Of a stretch of DNA of 38,912 nt, positions 23,591 to 31,106 are shown in pieces; positions within the stretch are counted from its first letter, which is position 1; the number at the start of each line of letters is the position of its first letter. Origin of the DNA: Acidovorax facilis. Its GTDB lineage: Bacteria > Pseudomonadota > Gammaproteobacteria > Burkholderiales > Burkholderiaceae_C. The translations under genes were made by a program, and so were the position numbers. The notes under the pieces were generated by a model. It ran no database searches. It had not been told where the DNA came from and saw nothing but the letters and a program-made list of their open reading frames with translations. The stretch lies in NCBI RefSeq assembly GCF_023913775.1, contig NZ_JAMXAX010000042.1, forward strand, positions 1 to 38,912, written 5' to 3'.

Positions 23591-24475
23591 TTACCCCTTC
23601 TGCACCATCTTAATAATGCTGGAAAAATCCAGCGCCCCATGCCCCGCCAGGCTGTGCGCTGCATACAAATTGCGCGCCATCCCCCCCAGCGGCGTCGCAG
23701 CCTTCACCTCCATCGCGTTCTCTTGCGCCAGCCCTAGGTCCTTAAGCATCAGGTCCGTCCCGAACCCGCCCGCGTAGCCCTTGCTGGCGGGCGCGGTTTC
23801 CATCACGCCGGGGAAAGGGTTGTACTTCTCCAGCGCCCAGTTGCCGCCCGAGCTGCGGCGCATGATTTCGCTCAGTACCTTGGGGTCCAGGCCGTTGGCC
23901 ACGCCCAGGGCAATGGCTTCGCTGGTGCCGGCCATCAGGATGCCGAGCAGCATGTTGTTGCAGATCTTGGCCGTCTGGCCTGCGCCCACGCTGCCTGCGT
24001 GGAAGATGTTGGCGCCCATTTTTTCGAGCACGGGGCGGGCGCGTTCCAGGTCGGCGGCGTCGCCGCCCACCATGAAGGTGAGGGTGCCAGCAATGGCGCC
24101 GCCGGTGCCGCCCGAGACGGGGGCGTCGATGAACGCAACGCCCTTGGCCTTGGCGGCCTCGGCCACCTTGCGGGAGGTGGCGGCTGCGATGGTGGAGCAG
24201 TCGATGATCAGCGTGCCCGCAGGCAACTGGGCCAGCAGCTCGCCCGCGCCCAAAAAGAGGCCTTCCACATGCTGGCTGGCGGGCAGCATGCTGATGACGA
24301 CTTCGGCGCCCGCCACGGCGGCCTTGGCGTCAGCGGCGATGGGCACGCCGTCTGCCGCCAGCTTGTCGCGCGCGGGTTGCGAGAGGTCGAATGCGCGCAC
24401 TTCGTGGCCGGCCTTGTGCAGGTTGTGTGCCATGGGGCCGCCCATGTTGCCGAGGCCGATGAATGCGATTTTCAT
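23591..24475 (-). CDS. mmsB: 3-hydroxyisobutyrate dehydrogenase
   Basis: A 294-residue NAD-dependent beta-hydroxyacid dehydrogenase that oxidises 3-hydroxyisobutyrate to methylmalonate semialdehyde in valine degradation. It has the Rossmann motif FIGLGNMGGPMA at the start, the substrate motif FIDAPVSGGTGGA at about 115-127, and the catalytic K170 in GQTAKICNN. Length fits the family. Tartronate semialdehyde reductase is a close relative, but the mmsA and isobutyryl-CoA-dehydrogenase-type genes nearby support this assignment. The three genes are on one strand but separated by unrelated genes, so they may not be one transcript. Confidence 0.92.
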   Translation of the reverse strand: MKIAFIGLGNMGGPMAHNLHKAGHEVRAFDLSQPARDKLAADGVPIAADAKAAVAGAEVVISMLPASQHVEGLFLGAGELLAQLPAGTLIIDCSTIAAATSRKVAEAAKAKGVAFIDAPVSGGTGGAIAGTLTFMVGGDAADLERARPVLEKMGANIFHAGSVGAGQTAKICNNMLLGILMAGTSEAIALGVANGLDPKVLSEIMRRSSGGNWALEKYNPFPGVMETAPASKGYAGGFGTDLMLKDLGLAQENAMEVKAATPLGGMARNLYAAHSLAGHGALDFSSIIKMVQKG

Positions 24476-24530
24476 GGTGTGTTGCTCCTGGAAGTCGTTG
24501 TGATGGTGAAAGGGAATGGGTGCGGATTTA

Positions 24531-24593
24531 GTATGAATTTGATAGCTTGAAAGGCTTATCCATCGCGCGGTAGCGGCCTAAAAAGCTTGAAAT
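24531..24593 (+). repeat. Dispersed palindromic repeat, copy E
   Basis: GTATGAATTTGATAGCTTG, then GGCTTATCCATCGCGCGGTAGCGGCC (as two segments) and AAAAAGCTTGAAAT. It fills the gap between mmsB and the DUF488 gene and abuts the DUF488 stop codon. Confidence 0.55.
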
Positions 24594-24995
24594 CTAGGGG
24601 CTGATTTCGGCCCCACGGCTTGCCAGCTCGGCGCGCAGCACCGAGCGGTGGCAGCGGGCTTCGTCTTCGCAATAGCAGCCCAGCGACATGGCGCTGTGGT
24701 GCGACAGCGCAGCCAGCAAATCGAGCGTGCGGCTGGCTTCGGGCTGGGCCAGTTCTTTGCGGAACTGTTTGGCGAAGGCCTCCCACGCCTTGTCGCCTTC
24801 TTGGCCGGTGGGCACCTGCTGGCCGTGGGCCATGAGGTCGGCGCTGGGGGAGAGCAGGGGGTACCACACGTCGTAGTAGTCGCGGGTGGCGAACTCGGCC
24901 TTGGGCACGCCACGCGGCGGGCGGCGCACGGTGCCGATGCGGGTGCCTTCCCCGGCGGCGCGCGGGGTGCCAAGGCGGACGATGCGAAGGGGCAT
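24594..24995 (-). CDS. DUF488 family protein
   Basis: A 133-residue cytoplasmic protein of the DUF488 family, whose activity is unknown. Visible features are RLGTPRAAGEGTRIGTVRRPP near the start, the YYDVWYPLLSPS segment and the C-terminal LGCYCEDEARCHRSVL, which carries the family's paired cysteines and Cys-His-Arg signature. It lies 29 bases downstream of a TfoX-N gene on the same strand, so both are probably on one transcript. Its stop codon is at the edge of a palindromic repeat. Confidence 0.85.
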   Translation of the reverse strand: MPLRIVRLGTPRAAGEGTRIGTVRRPPRGVPKAEFATRDYYDVWYPLLSPSADLMAHGQQVPTGQEGDKAWEAFAKQFRKELAQPEASRTLDLLAALSHHSAMSLGCYCEDEARCHRSVLRAELASRGAEISP

Positions 24996-25024
24996 GGTGG
25001 TGGGCTCCAGTAGGGTGGGGCAGA

Positions 25025-25489
25025 TCAGTCGTCGGCTTCGAAGATGCTGTGCTTCTTCGCGGCGGCTTTTGTCTTAGGCTTGGTGCCGATGGTGGCGGGT
25101 GCTTTCTTCGCTGCAGCCGGGGTGTTGGCTGTTTTCTTCTTGCGCGGCGAGGCCTTGGCCAGCGGGTTGTAGGCAAGGGCTTCTTCGACCCAGTAGTTCC
25201 ACTGCGCGCGTGTGGTGTAGCCGTTGGGCTCCACCCAGAAGTAGCCCTTCATGCCGCCGCCGGGCGATAGTTCGCGGGTGTTCTGCATCTCTTGCAGTTC
25301 GCCGTGGCGCTCGGGTGGCAGGCGCACCAGCAGCTCTTCACCTTTGACGCCAATGCACAACTTGCCGTCCACAAAGAAGCAGTAGCAGCCGAACATGGTC
25401 CGTTCTTCCACGTCGCTGCGGTGCGCGAGCGCCGTGCGGATGGCGTCGATCAGGTGCAGCGTTTCGTCGGAGAGGGGGCGGGCGGGCAT
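25025..25489 (-). CDS. TfoX N-terminal domain protein with Lys/Ala-rich tail
   Basis: A 154-residue protein. Residues 1-105 match the TfoX N-terminal domain: RTMFGCYCFFVDGKLCIGV, then LLVRLPPE and the GGMKGYFWVEP region. The C-terminal TfoX domain is missing; instead residues 112-148 form a basic Lys/Ala/Pro/Thr tail (KASPRKKKTANTP, KKAPATIGTKPKTKAAAKK) ending in an acidic EADD. TfoX/Sxy proteins regulate competence in some bacteria, but single-domain versions have no established role. It lies just upstream of the DUF488 gene. Confidence 0.85.
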   Translation of the reverse strand: MPARPLSDETLHLIDAIRTALAHRSDVEERTMFGCYCFFVDGKLCIGVKGEELLVRLPPERHGELQEMQNTRELSPGGGMKGYFWVEPNGYTTRAQWNYWVEEALAYNPLAKASPRKKKTANTPAAAKKAPATIGTKPKTKAAAKKHSIFEADD

Positions 25490-25541
25490 GGCTTCTGATT
25501 CACATGGGCTGATGAGGTAGCTATCTCAGATGGCTCTCACT

Positions 25542-25641
25542 CCCTCTCCCCTTGTGGGAGAGGGCCGGGGAGAGGGGGTGAAACGGGCGCGGCGCGGGTG
25601 CGGGCCCCCTCTCCCCAACCCTCTCCCGCGAGGGGAGAGGG
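25542..25641. repeat. Large inverted repeat with two nested GGGAGAGGG hairpins
   Basis: Two 37-base arms (25542-25578 and 25605-25641) are near-perfect reverse complements around a 26-base GC-rich loop. Each arm can also fold on itself, CCCTCTCCC with GGGAGAGGG. It lies upstream of the TfoX-N gene, 130 bases from the acyl-CoA dehydrogenase stop. It resembles dispersed CCTCTCCC-type intergenic repeats of proteobacteria. Confidence 0.85.
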
Positions 25642-25710
25642 GGTAACCCCCCAGCGCCCCTGCGTGTGCGTGGGCTGATGTTCCTGTCCGAGATATGTAT
25701 TTCATGAGGG

Positions 25711-25766
25711 GAAATTGGCCGTTACCGCCCATTGGATAAGCGCTAAAAGCTATGAAAATAGGAGTA
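25711..25766 (-). repeat. Dispersed palindromic repeat, copy F
   Basis: On the minus strand: CTATTTTCATAGCTTTTAGC, GCTTATCCAATGGGCGGTAA, then CGGCCAATTTC. It sits 6 bases past the acyl-CoA dehydrogenase stop codon. Confidence 0.55.
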
Positions 25767-25771
25767 ACCGC

Positions 25772-26938
25772 TTAGCGAATCGCCTCCGTCGCATCCCCAT
25801 CCAGCATGCGCCGCGCAATGATGACCCGCATGATTTCGTTGGTGCCTTCCAGGATCTGGTGCACACGGGCGTCGCGCAGCAGGCGCTCCAGCGGGTATTC
25901 GCGGATGTAGCCGTAGCCACCGTGCAACTGCAGGGCGTCGTTGATGACGGTGAAGCCTGCGTCGGTGGCAAAGCGCTTGGCCATGGCGCAGTAGGTGGAT
26001 GCGTCGCGCGCACCGGCGTCGAGTTTGCTGGCGGCCAGGCGCACCATCTGGCGCGCGGCCACCAGCTCGGTGGCCATGTCGGCCAGCTTGAACTGCAGGG
26101 CCTGGAAGCTGGCGATGGGTTTGCCAAACTGCTTGCGGTCTTGCATGTATTGCTGGGCGGCGTTGAGCGCGCCTTGCGCCGCGCCCACGGAGCAGGTGGC
26201 GATGTTGATGCGGCCGCCGTCCAGGCCCTTCATGGCGATCTTGAAGCCTTCGCCCTCGCGGCCCAGCAGGTGGTCGGCGGGGATGCGCACGTTGTCGAAG
26301 CTGATGGTGCGCGTGGGCTGGCTGTTCCAGCCCATCTTCTGTTCCTTCTTGCCGTAGCTGATGCCGGGCGTATCGGCGGGTACGGCAAAGGCGCTGATGC
26401 CGCTGGCGCCCGATGCCGCGTCACCCGTGCGGGCCATGAGCACCAGCACGTCGGTGCTGCCCGCACCGCTGATGAAGGCCTTGGCGCCGTTGATGACGTA
26501 TTCGTTGCCGACCAGCTCGGCGCGGGTCTTGAGCGAGGCGGCGTCGGAGCCTGCGCCGGGTTCGGTCAGGCAGTAACTGGCGAGCTTTTCACCCGTGGTG
26601 AGCAGCGGGCCCCAGTGGTCGCGCACAGCGGGCGTGGCCCAGGTGCCCAGCATCCAGGTGGCCATGTTGTGGATGGTGATGAAGGCGGTGGTGCTGGGGT
26701 CCACAGCCGCCATTTCTTCAAAGACCAGGGTGGCATCCAGCCGGGGCAGAGCGAGCCCACCGGCGGCTTCGGGCGCGTACAGGCCACAAAAGCCCAGCTC
26801 GCCCGCCTTGGCGATGGCTTCTTTCGGGAAGATGCCTTCTTCGTCCCAGTGCGCGGCGTGGGGTGCGAACTCAGCTTGTGCAAAGTCGCGGGCCGTCTGG
26901 GCAAAGGCGCGTTGTTCTTCGGTGAGTTCAAAGTCCAT
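25772..26938 (-). CDS. Acyl-CoA dehydrogenase, probably isobutyryl-CoA dehydrogenase
   Basis: A 388-residue FAD enzyme that introduces the 2,3 double bond into an acyl-CoA. Signatures: YCLTEPGAGSDAASLKTRAE (FAD/substrate binding), QTR-type region DRKQFGKPIASFQALQFKLADMA in two parts, and the C-terminal LQLHGGYGYIREYPLERLLRD and ILEGTNEIMR, with the catalytic Glu at about 364 (LEG). The start MDFELTEEQRAFAQTARDFA is that of the ACAD8/isobutyryl-CoA type. Position between mmsB and mmsA supports a valine-degradation role. Short-branched or butyryl-CoA specificity cannot be excluded from sequence alone. Confidence 0.9.
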   Translation of the reverse strand: MDFELTEEQRAFAQTARDFAQAEFAPHAAHWDEEGIFPKEAIAKAGELGFCGLYAPEAAGGLALPRLDATLVFEEMAAVDPSTTAFITIHNMATWMLGTWATPAVRDHWGPLLTTGEKLASYCLTEPGAGSDAASLKTRAELVGNEYVINGAKAFISGAGSTDVLVLMARTGDAASGASGISAFAVPADTPGISYGKKEQKMGWNSQPTRTISFDNVRIPADHLLGREGEGFKIAMKGLDGGRINIATCSVGAAQGALNAAQQYMQDRKQFGKPIASFQALQFKLADMATELVAARQMVRLAASKLDAGARDASTYCAMAKRFATDAGFTVINDALQLHGGYGYIREYPLERLLRDARVHQILEGTNEIMRVIIARRMLDGDATEAIR

Positions 26939-26980
26939 GCTGCTTGTCTCGTTGGTTCTTGTTGTTCTGGGGTGGAGTTT

Positions 26981-27403
26981 TTAAGGCTTGGCAGACGGAT
27001 GGTCCAGCGTCAGCCAGCGCATCAGGCCTCTGCGGCGGTTCTCGGTCTCTGCGGTGAGGCAGTCGTGGTACAGGCGCGGCCACTCGGGTTCTGACTCGCT
27101 GGCGCGCGTGGCCTGCTTGCAGCGCGTGATGCGGTCGCGCTGCCAGTTGGTGTGCTCCTGGCGCAGCTGGGGGCGTTCATGGGCCGACAGGGCGCGCATC
27201 ACATCACCGTAGAGGATGGCGATCTGCGTGTCCGCGACCTGGTAGGCCTTGACTGCGCACGCGTTGGTCTCTTCCAGGCTACCGGCGTCGCGGCACGCGG
27301 CGCCTGCCTGGGCGAAAACACCCGGGCTCAGCAACAACGCACCCCCGGCGGTTGCAGTTACGGCCAACGTTGACACCCAATTCTTCAGTTTGAAAATTTG
27401 CAT
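26981..27403 (-). CDS. LprI-like (DUF1311) exported protein
   Basis: A 140-residue protein with a signal peptide ending near residue 32 (SPGVFAQAG). The mature part has the LprI/DUF1311 pattern of spaced cysteines and helices: AACRDAGSLEETNACAVKAY, then HTNWQRDRITRC and LYHDCLTAETENRR. Some family members inhibit lysozyme; most are uncharacterised periplasmic proteins. It lies 42 bases upstream of the acyl-CoA dehydrogenase gene, between that gene and mmsA, and is unlikely to be part of valine catabolism. Confidence 0.8.
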   Translation of the reverse strand: MQIFKLKNWVSTLAVTATAGGALLLSPGVFAQAGAACRDAGSLEETNACAVKAYQVADTQIAILYGDVMRALSAHERPQLRQEHTNWQRDRITRCKQATRASESEPEWPRLYHDCLTAETENRRRGLMRWLTLDHPSAKP

Positions 27404-27504
27404 GTCCTGCTTTTACCACCGACCAATGCAGTCGAAACCGGCGCGGCCCAATGCCAGCGCCACCGTGCAAGGGCCGCCATCTCACGGTTCAGACACGGGT
27501 GGCG

Positions 27505-27548
27505 TCCCCCTTTCCGCATCGCGCAGCGATGCAGAGAAAAAAGGGGGA
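27505..27548 (-). terminator. Terminator-like nested hairpin after mmsA
   Basis: An outer stem TCCCCCTT (27505-27512) with AAGGGGGA (27541-27548) encloses a perfect inner stem GCATCGC-GCA-GCGATGC (27516-27532). It lies 22 bases past the mmsA stop. There is no long U tract on the minus strand, so it may be a processed 3' end rather than a simple terminator. Confidence 0.55.
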
Positions 27549-27570
27549 AGCGGCGCAGCCGCTCAGGGGG

Positions 27571-29094
27571 TTATTTCAGGCTAATTGTGGTGTTGACGCC
27601 CTGGCTCACCGTGCTGTCATCAAACCAGCGGGCCGTCACCGTCTTGGTCTGTGTGTAGAACATCACGACCTGCTTGCCGTATGGACCCAGGTCACCCAGC
27701 TTGGAAGCGCGCGAGCCGGTGAACGAGAACAGTGGCACTGGCACGGGGATTGGCACGTTGATGCCGACTTGGCCCACGTCGATCTCTTCCTGGAACTTGC
27801 GCGCTGCCGCACCCGACTGGGTGAAGATGGCAGTGCCATTGCCGTTAGGGTTGGCGTTGATGAACTCGATGGCTTCGTCGATGTCTGCGGCGGGCACCAG
27901 GGCCAGTACGGGGCCAAAGATTTCCTGGTCGTAGATGGCCATGCCGGGCTTCACGTTCGAGAAGATCGTGGGGCCCACGAAGTTGCCCTTTTCATAGCCG
28001 GGCACCACGGGCTTGCGGCCATCGAGCTCCAGCGTGGCGCCGTCGGCAATGCCGCGCTCGATCAGGCCTTCCACGCGGGCGAGGGCGGCGCAGGACACCA
28101 GTGGGCCCACATCGGTGCCCTTTTCGGTGCCGCCGTTGACCTTGAGCGTCTTGGCCTTGGCCACCAGCTCGGGAATCCACTTTTGTGCCTCGCCCACCAG
28201 CACCACCACCGGCAGGGCCATGCAGCGCTGGCCCGCAGCGCCAAACGAGGCACCGGCAATCGCGTTGAGCGTTTGTTCCTTGTTCGCGTCGGGCAGGATG
28301 ATGGCGTGGTTCTTGGCGCCCATCATGCATTGCGCGCGCTTGCCGGCCAGGGTGGCGCGGTTGTACACATGGGTGCCCACCTTGGTGGAGCCCACGAACG
28401 ACACGGCCTTGATGTCCTTGTGGTCGCAGATCGCGTTCACGGCCATTTCGCCGCCGTGGATCACGTTGAGCACGCCGGGTGGAATGCCTGCTTCGAGCGC
28501 CAGCTCCACCAGGCGCATGGTCACCATGGGGTCTTGCTCGGAGGGCTTGAGCACAAAGGTGTTGCCCGTGGCAATCGCCATGGGGAACATCCACAGCGGG
28601 ATCATGGCCGGGAAGTTGAAGGGGGTGATGCCTGCGCACACGCCCAGCGGCTGCAGCAGGGTGTAGGTATCGACACCACCGGCCACGTTGTTGGCCAGCT
28701 CGCCCAGTTGCAAGTTGCCGATGCTGGCTGCGTGTTCGACCACTTCGAGGCCACGGAACACATCACCTTCGGCGTCGGGCAGGGTCTTGCCTTGTTCTGC
28801 CGTCAGGATCGCGGCCAGCTCGGCCATGTTTTCGCGGATGAGCTGTTGGTACTTGAGGAAGATGCGGGCGCGGGTGCCGATGGGCGTCTTCTTCCAGGTC
28901 TTGAATGCTTCCTTGGCCGAGGCCACGGCGGCGTCGATTTCTTCAGCGGTGGCAAACGGCACGCGGGCCAGCACCTCTTGCGTAGCGGGGTTGACCACGT
29001 CGCGCCATTCAGTGGTCTTGGATTCGACGAACTGGCCGCCGATCAGCAGCTTGACGGTGGGGGCCAGTGCGGCCACGTTGGTGGGTGCGTTCAT
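27571..29094 (-). CDS. mmsA: Methylmalonate-semialdehyde dehydrogenase (CoA-acylating)
   Basis: A 507-residue aldehyde dehydrogenase that converts methylmalonate semialdehyde to propionyl-CoA in valine degradation. Family features: [20 protein letters not shown] at about 151-170, the nucleotide-binding [10 protein letters not shown], the catalytic C291 in [11 protein letters not shown], and the C-terminal [20 protein letters not shown], which marks the MMSDH subfamily. The usual catalytic Glu of other aldehyde dehydrogenases is absent in this class, as here ([14 protein letters not shown]). Two ATTGCAAT palindromes sit 70-95 bases upstream and may be operator sites. Confidence 0.95.
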   Translation of the reverse strand: MNAPTNVAALAPTVKLLIGGQFVESKTTEWRDVVNPATQEVLARVPFATAEEIDAAVASAKEAFKTWKKTPIGTRARIFLKYQQLIRENMAELAAILTAEQGKTLPDAEGDVFRGLEVVEHAASIGNLQLGELANNVAGGVDTYTLLQPLGVCAGITPFNFPAMIPLWMFPMAIATGNTFVLKPSEQDPMVTMRLVELALEAGIPPGVLNVIHGGEMAVNAICDHKDIKAVSFVGSTKVGTHVYNRATLAGKRAQCMMGAKNHAIILPDANKEQTLNAIAGASFGAAGQRCMALPVVVLVGEAQKWIPELVAKAKTLKVNGGTEKGTDVGPLVSCAALARVEGLIERGIADGATLELDGRKPVVPGYEKGNFVGPTIFSNVKPGMAIYDQEIFGPVLALVPAADIDEAIEFINANPNGNGTAIFTQSGAAARKFQEEIDVGQVGINVPIPVPVPLFSFTGSRASKLGDLGPYGKQVVMFYTQTKTVTARWFDDSTVSQGVNTTISLK

Positions 29095-29164
29095 GGGTTT
29101 GTCTCCGGGGTGGTGAAGGGCCTACAAAGGGGCCAACCTGTGCATGGTATGCGTGCAAATATGT

Positions 29165-29188
29165 AATTGCAATGCGTCAAATTGCAAT
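29165..29188. promoter_or_regulatory. Two AATTGCAAT repeats upstream of mmsA
   Basis: AATTGCAAT occurs at 29165-29173 and 29180-29188, 15 bases apart. Each contains the perfect palindrome ATTGCAAT. On the minus strand they overlap a weak promoter-like pair (TTGCAA and TACATA, 16 bases apart). This suits an operator for an mmsA regulator; no binding evidence. Confidence 0.45.
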
Positions 29189-29314
29189 TTGGATGTGCTT
29201 TTACGCACATTGTTTGCCTTGCACCTTCGCCCTTCAGTTCACGGGCTTCCAGATGAAGGGGAAGCCTTTGGAGCTTGCGCTTCACCCCATCGACGGGAGG
29301 GCCCGCCTCCAGAA

Positions 29315-29347
29315 AAAAAGGGCAGGCCCTGCGGCCTGCCCCTTTTC
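29315..29347 (-). terminator. Terminator of the collagen-hydroxylase-sulfotransferase operon
   Basis: GGCAGGCC (29321-29328) pairs with GGCCTGCC (29333-29340). Outside are AAAAAAAG on the left and CCTTTTCC on the right. On the minus strand the hairpin is followed by a T-rich tract, 24 bases beyond the last gene of the operon. Confidence 0.85.
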
Positions 29348-29370
29348 CAGATGCGCGCAGCGCGGAGCAC

Positions 29371-29916
29371 TCAATTTCTGGAGGGAAAAATGCCTTGCAA
29401 AGCGATGATGAAGCTCACAGCGAGAGAGGGTTGCATCACGGAAACGGGCGAGTTGTTTCCAGCGCTTCCGGTGTTGCCATTGCTCACCGGAAGTTGCGTA
29501 TTGGCGCTGGCACTGGGCGCGTACTGCGCATTGCGCTGGTTGGACGCTGCCGGTACGTTACCTGGACCGGGTTCCATGAGCGTGCCAAGGGTGGTTGCTG
29601 CGGGTGAAGAGAGAGAGACGGTGTGCGTGTGTGCCGGTAAATTTGTGGAGATCAATGTGACATTTTCAGTGCCTGTAACCTCACCAAGGGAGCGATATGA
29701 AAGTCCCGGTCCTTGACCTTGACCCATGGGAACTCGACTTTGCAGATTGGGCAAGGCGAAAGTCGTTTGGCCATCCCCCCCATAGGTAGTTCCCAGAATG
29801 GCAAACAACGCGCTGTTCTGGGCAATCGAGATAAGCTGTCCAGAGCAGAACGCATAGCCGCGAGGCGGAAAGTTGCCTGCAAACATTTTTATTTCACCGA
29901 TAAACGGTTCGGACAT
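29371..29916 (-). CDS. Phage tail collar domain protein (microcystin-dependent-protein MdpB-like)
   Basis: A 181-residue protein. Residues 5-70 form the tail-collar domain: FIGEIKMFAGNFPPRGYAFC, GQLISIAQNSALFAILGTTY, GGDGQTTFALPNLQSRVPMG. This domain is found in phage short tail fibres and in bacterial MdpB-type proteins of unknown role. The C-terminal half is Ala/Asn/Ser/Thr-rich and ends PSLAVSFIIALQGIFPSRN, typical of MdpB proteins. No signal peptide. The ATG follows a strong AAGGAG and lies 11 bases after the stop of the binding-protein gene, so it is the last gene of the five-gene operon. No other phage structural genes are nearby. Confidence 0.9.
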   Translation of the reverse strand: MSEPFIGEIKMFAGNFPPRGYAFCSGQLISIAQNSALFAILGTTYGGDGQTTFALPNLQSRVPMGQGQGPGLSYRSLGEVTGTENVTLISTNLPAHTHTVSLSSPAATTLGTLMEPGPGNVPAASNQRNAQYAPSASANTQLPVSNGNTGSAGNNSPVSVMQPSLAVSFIIALQGIFPSRN

Positions 29917-29927
29917 TTATTTACTCC

Positions 29928-31106
29928 TTAAGTCAAAAGATAGCCAGTGGTCCAGCCGCGCGGTGCAAAGACCGCTGTTGGTGTGGGGTGTTGTCGTCGG
30001 GCGCTGGCGCCCAGGAAGGTGTTTTCCCACAAGGGGCCCGCGCTGTCGGTGCCTGCATTCACCCATTGGCGCTCCCCGCGGGGGCCTACAAGGGGGGTGT
30101 GGTGCAGGGTAGCCCAAAGGTCGCGCATGTGGGTGCCCTGGGGGGCAGCAACCAGGGCTGTTCCAAGGCTGGCACCCGCCTCGGCGCCTAGCAGTGCAGC
30201 CGCCGTCCAGCCCAGGCCCGCTTGGGCCAAGCGGGCCTTCCAACCTGCGTCGGCCGATTCGGCCTGGGGCCAGGTGGCAATCGTGTGCGCATGTACACCT
30301 GGGTTGTGTTCAGACAGCCACGGCAAGCCCGCCAGATTGGTGCGCAGCGCTGCAGAGTGCTTTTGCCACCATTGCGCAAAGCGCTGCGACTGGGGGCCCG
30401 AATACAGTGCAATCACCGCATCGGGCTGGTGCGAAATGATGGACTGCTTCAGGCCCCCAAATTCGGAAGCGTTGTTCGGCATGTCGGCAATGTGGCGGCC
30501 CACCACCTTCCCACCCAGCGCCTGCCAGCGTTGCTGAAAAGACTGCAGGAAGTCAAAGCCCGACTCATGCCGCCCCATGCTGAGAAAGGCGCGCGGGCCG
30601 CATTGCGCGTACACCCGGTCGGCGAGGGCTGTGGCCATGGCACACAGTTCCAGGCTGTGGCGCACTGTCAGCAGGTGGGTATCAGACGGCGAAACCAGGT
30701 CTGCGCCCGTGTCGCTGATCCACAGCGGTAAACGCGCAGGCTCCGTAATGGCCGAAACCCTTTTTGCCAGTGCAGGAGGCATCCACCCCATCACTGCGTC
30801 AAACCGGCTATCTTGCAGCGCAGCCCGCACCGCCCTGGCGGGTGCTGATGGCATAGGCCCTGCGGAGAGCCACGTCAGTGCAACTTGGGAAAAGGCTCCG
30901 GCGTGCGCCAGCCCCAATTCCACACCTTGCTGGTAGTCACGGGCCAGCGCTGGCAGTTTTTCAGAGCTGGGAGCGATGGCCAGGATGCGCCACCTTGGGC
31001 TGGCTGTGCCCAGGGAGTTCAGGAGGGGAGTGGAGGCCTGAACGCCGGTGGCCGCAGCGGCCCCGCCGGTGGCCAGAAAATGGCGTCGATGCAGTGCCGC
31101 GATCAT
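29928..31106 (-). CDS. Orphan periplasmic binding protein (Leu/Ile/Val-type), Tat signal
   Basis: A 392-residue protein with a twin-arginine signal (HRRHFLATGGAAAAT at 6-20). The mature part resembles type 1 periplasmic binding proteins of branched-chain amino acid transporters: an early YQQGVELGLAHAGAF, a sensor cleft with SDTGADLVSPSDTHLL, and RHESGFDFLQSFQQRWQALG. No permease or ATPase gene is present in the operon. It overlaps the sulfotransferase gene by ATGA (31103-31106). Ligand unknown. It may act as a sensor or as a chaperone for a surface molecule rather than in transport; that is inference from context. Confidence 0.8.
   Translation of the reverse strand: MIAALHRRHFLATGGAAAATGVQASTPLLNSLGTASPRWRILAIAPSSEKLPALARDYQQGVELGLAHAGAFSQVALTWLSAGPMPSAPARAVRAALQDSRFDAVMGWMPPALAKRVSAITEPARLPLWISDTGADLVSPSDTHLLTVRHSLELCAMATALADRVYAQCGPRAFLSMGRHESGFDFLQSFQQRWQALGGKVVGRHIADMPNNASEFGGLKQSIISHQPDAVIALYSGPQSQRFAQWWQKHSAALRTNLAGLPWLSEHNPGVHAHTIATWPQAESADAGWKARLAQAGLGWTAAALLGAEAGASLGTALVAAPQGTHMRDLWATLHHTPLVGPRGERQWVNAGTDSAGPLWENTFLGASARRQHPTPTAVFAPRGWTTGYLLT

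Noticed and set aside
29371..29916. Prophage remnant suggested by the tail-collar gene
   Set aside because: No integrase, terminase, capsid, tail-sheath or lysis genes lie nearby, and the gene is embedded in an operon with non-phage genes.
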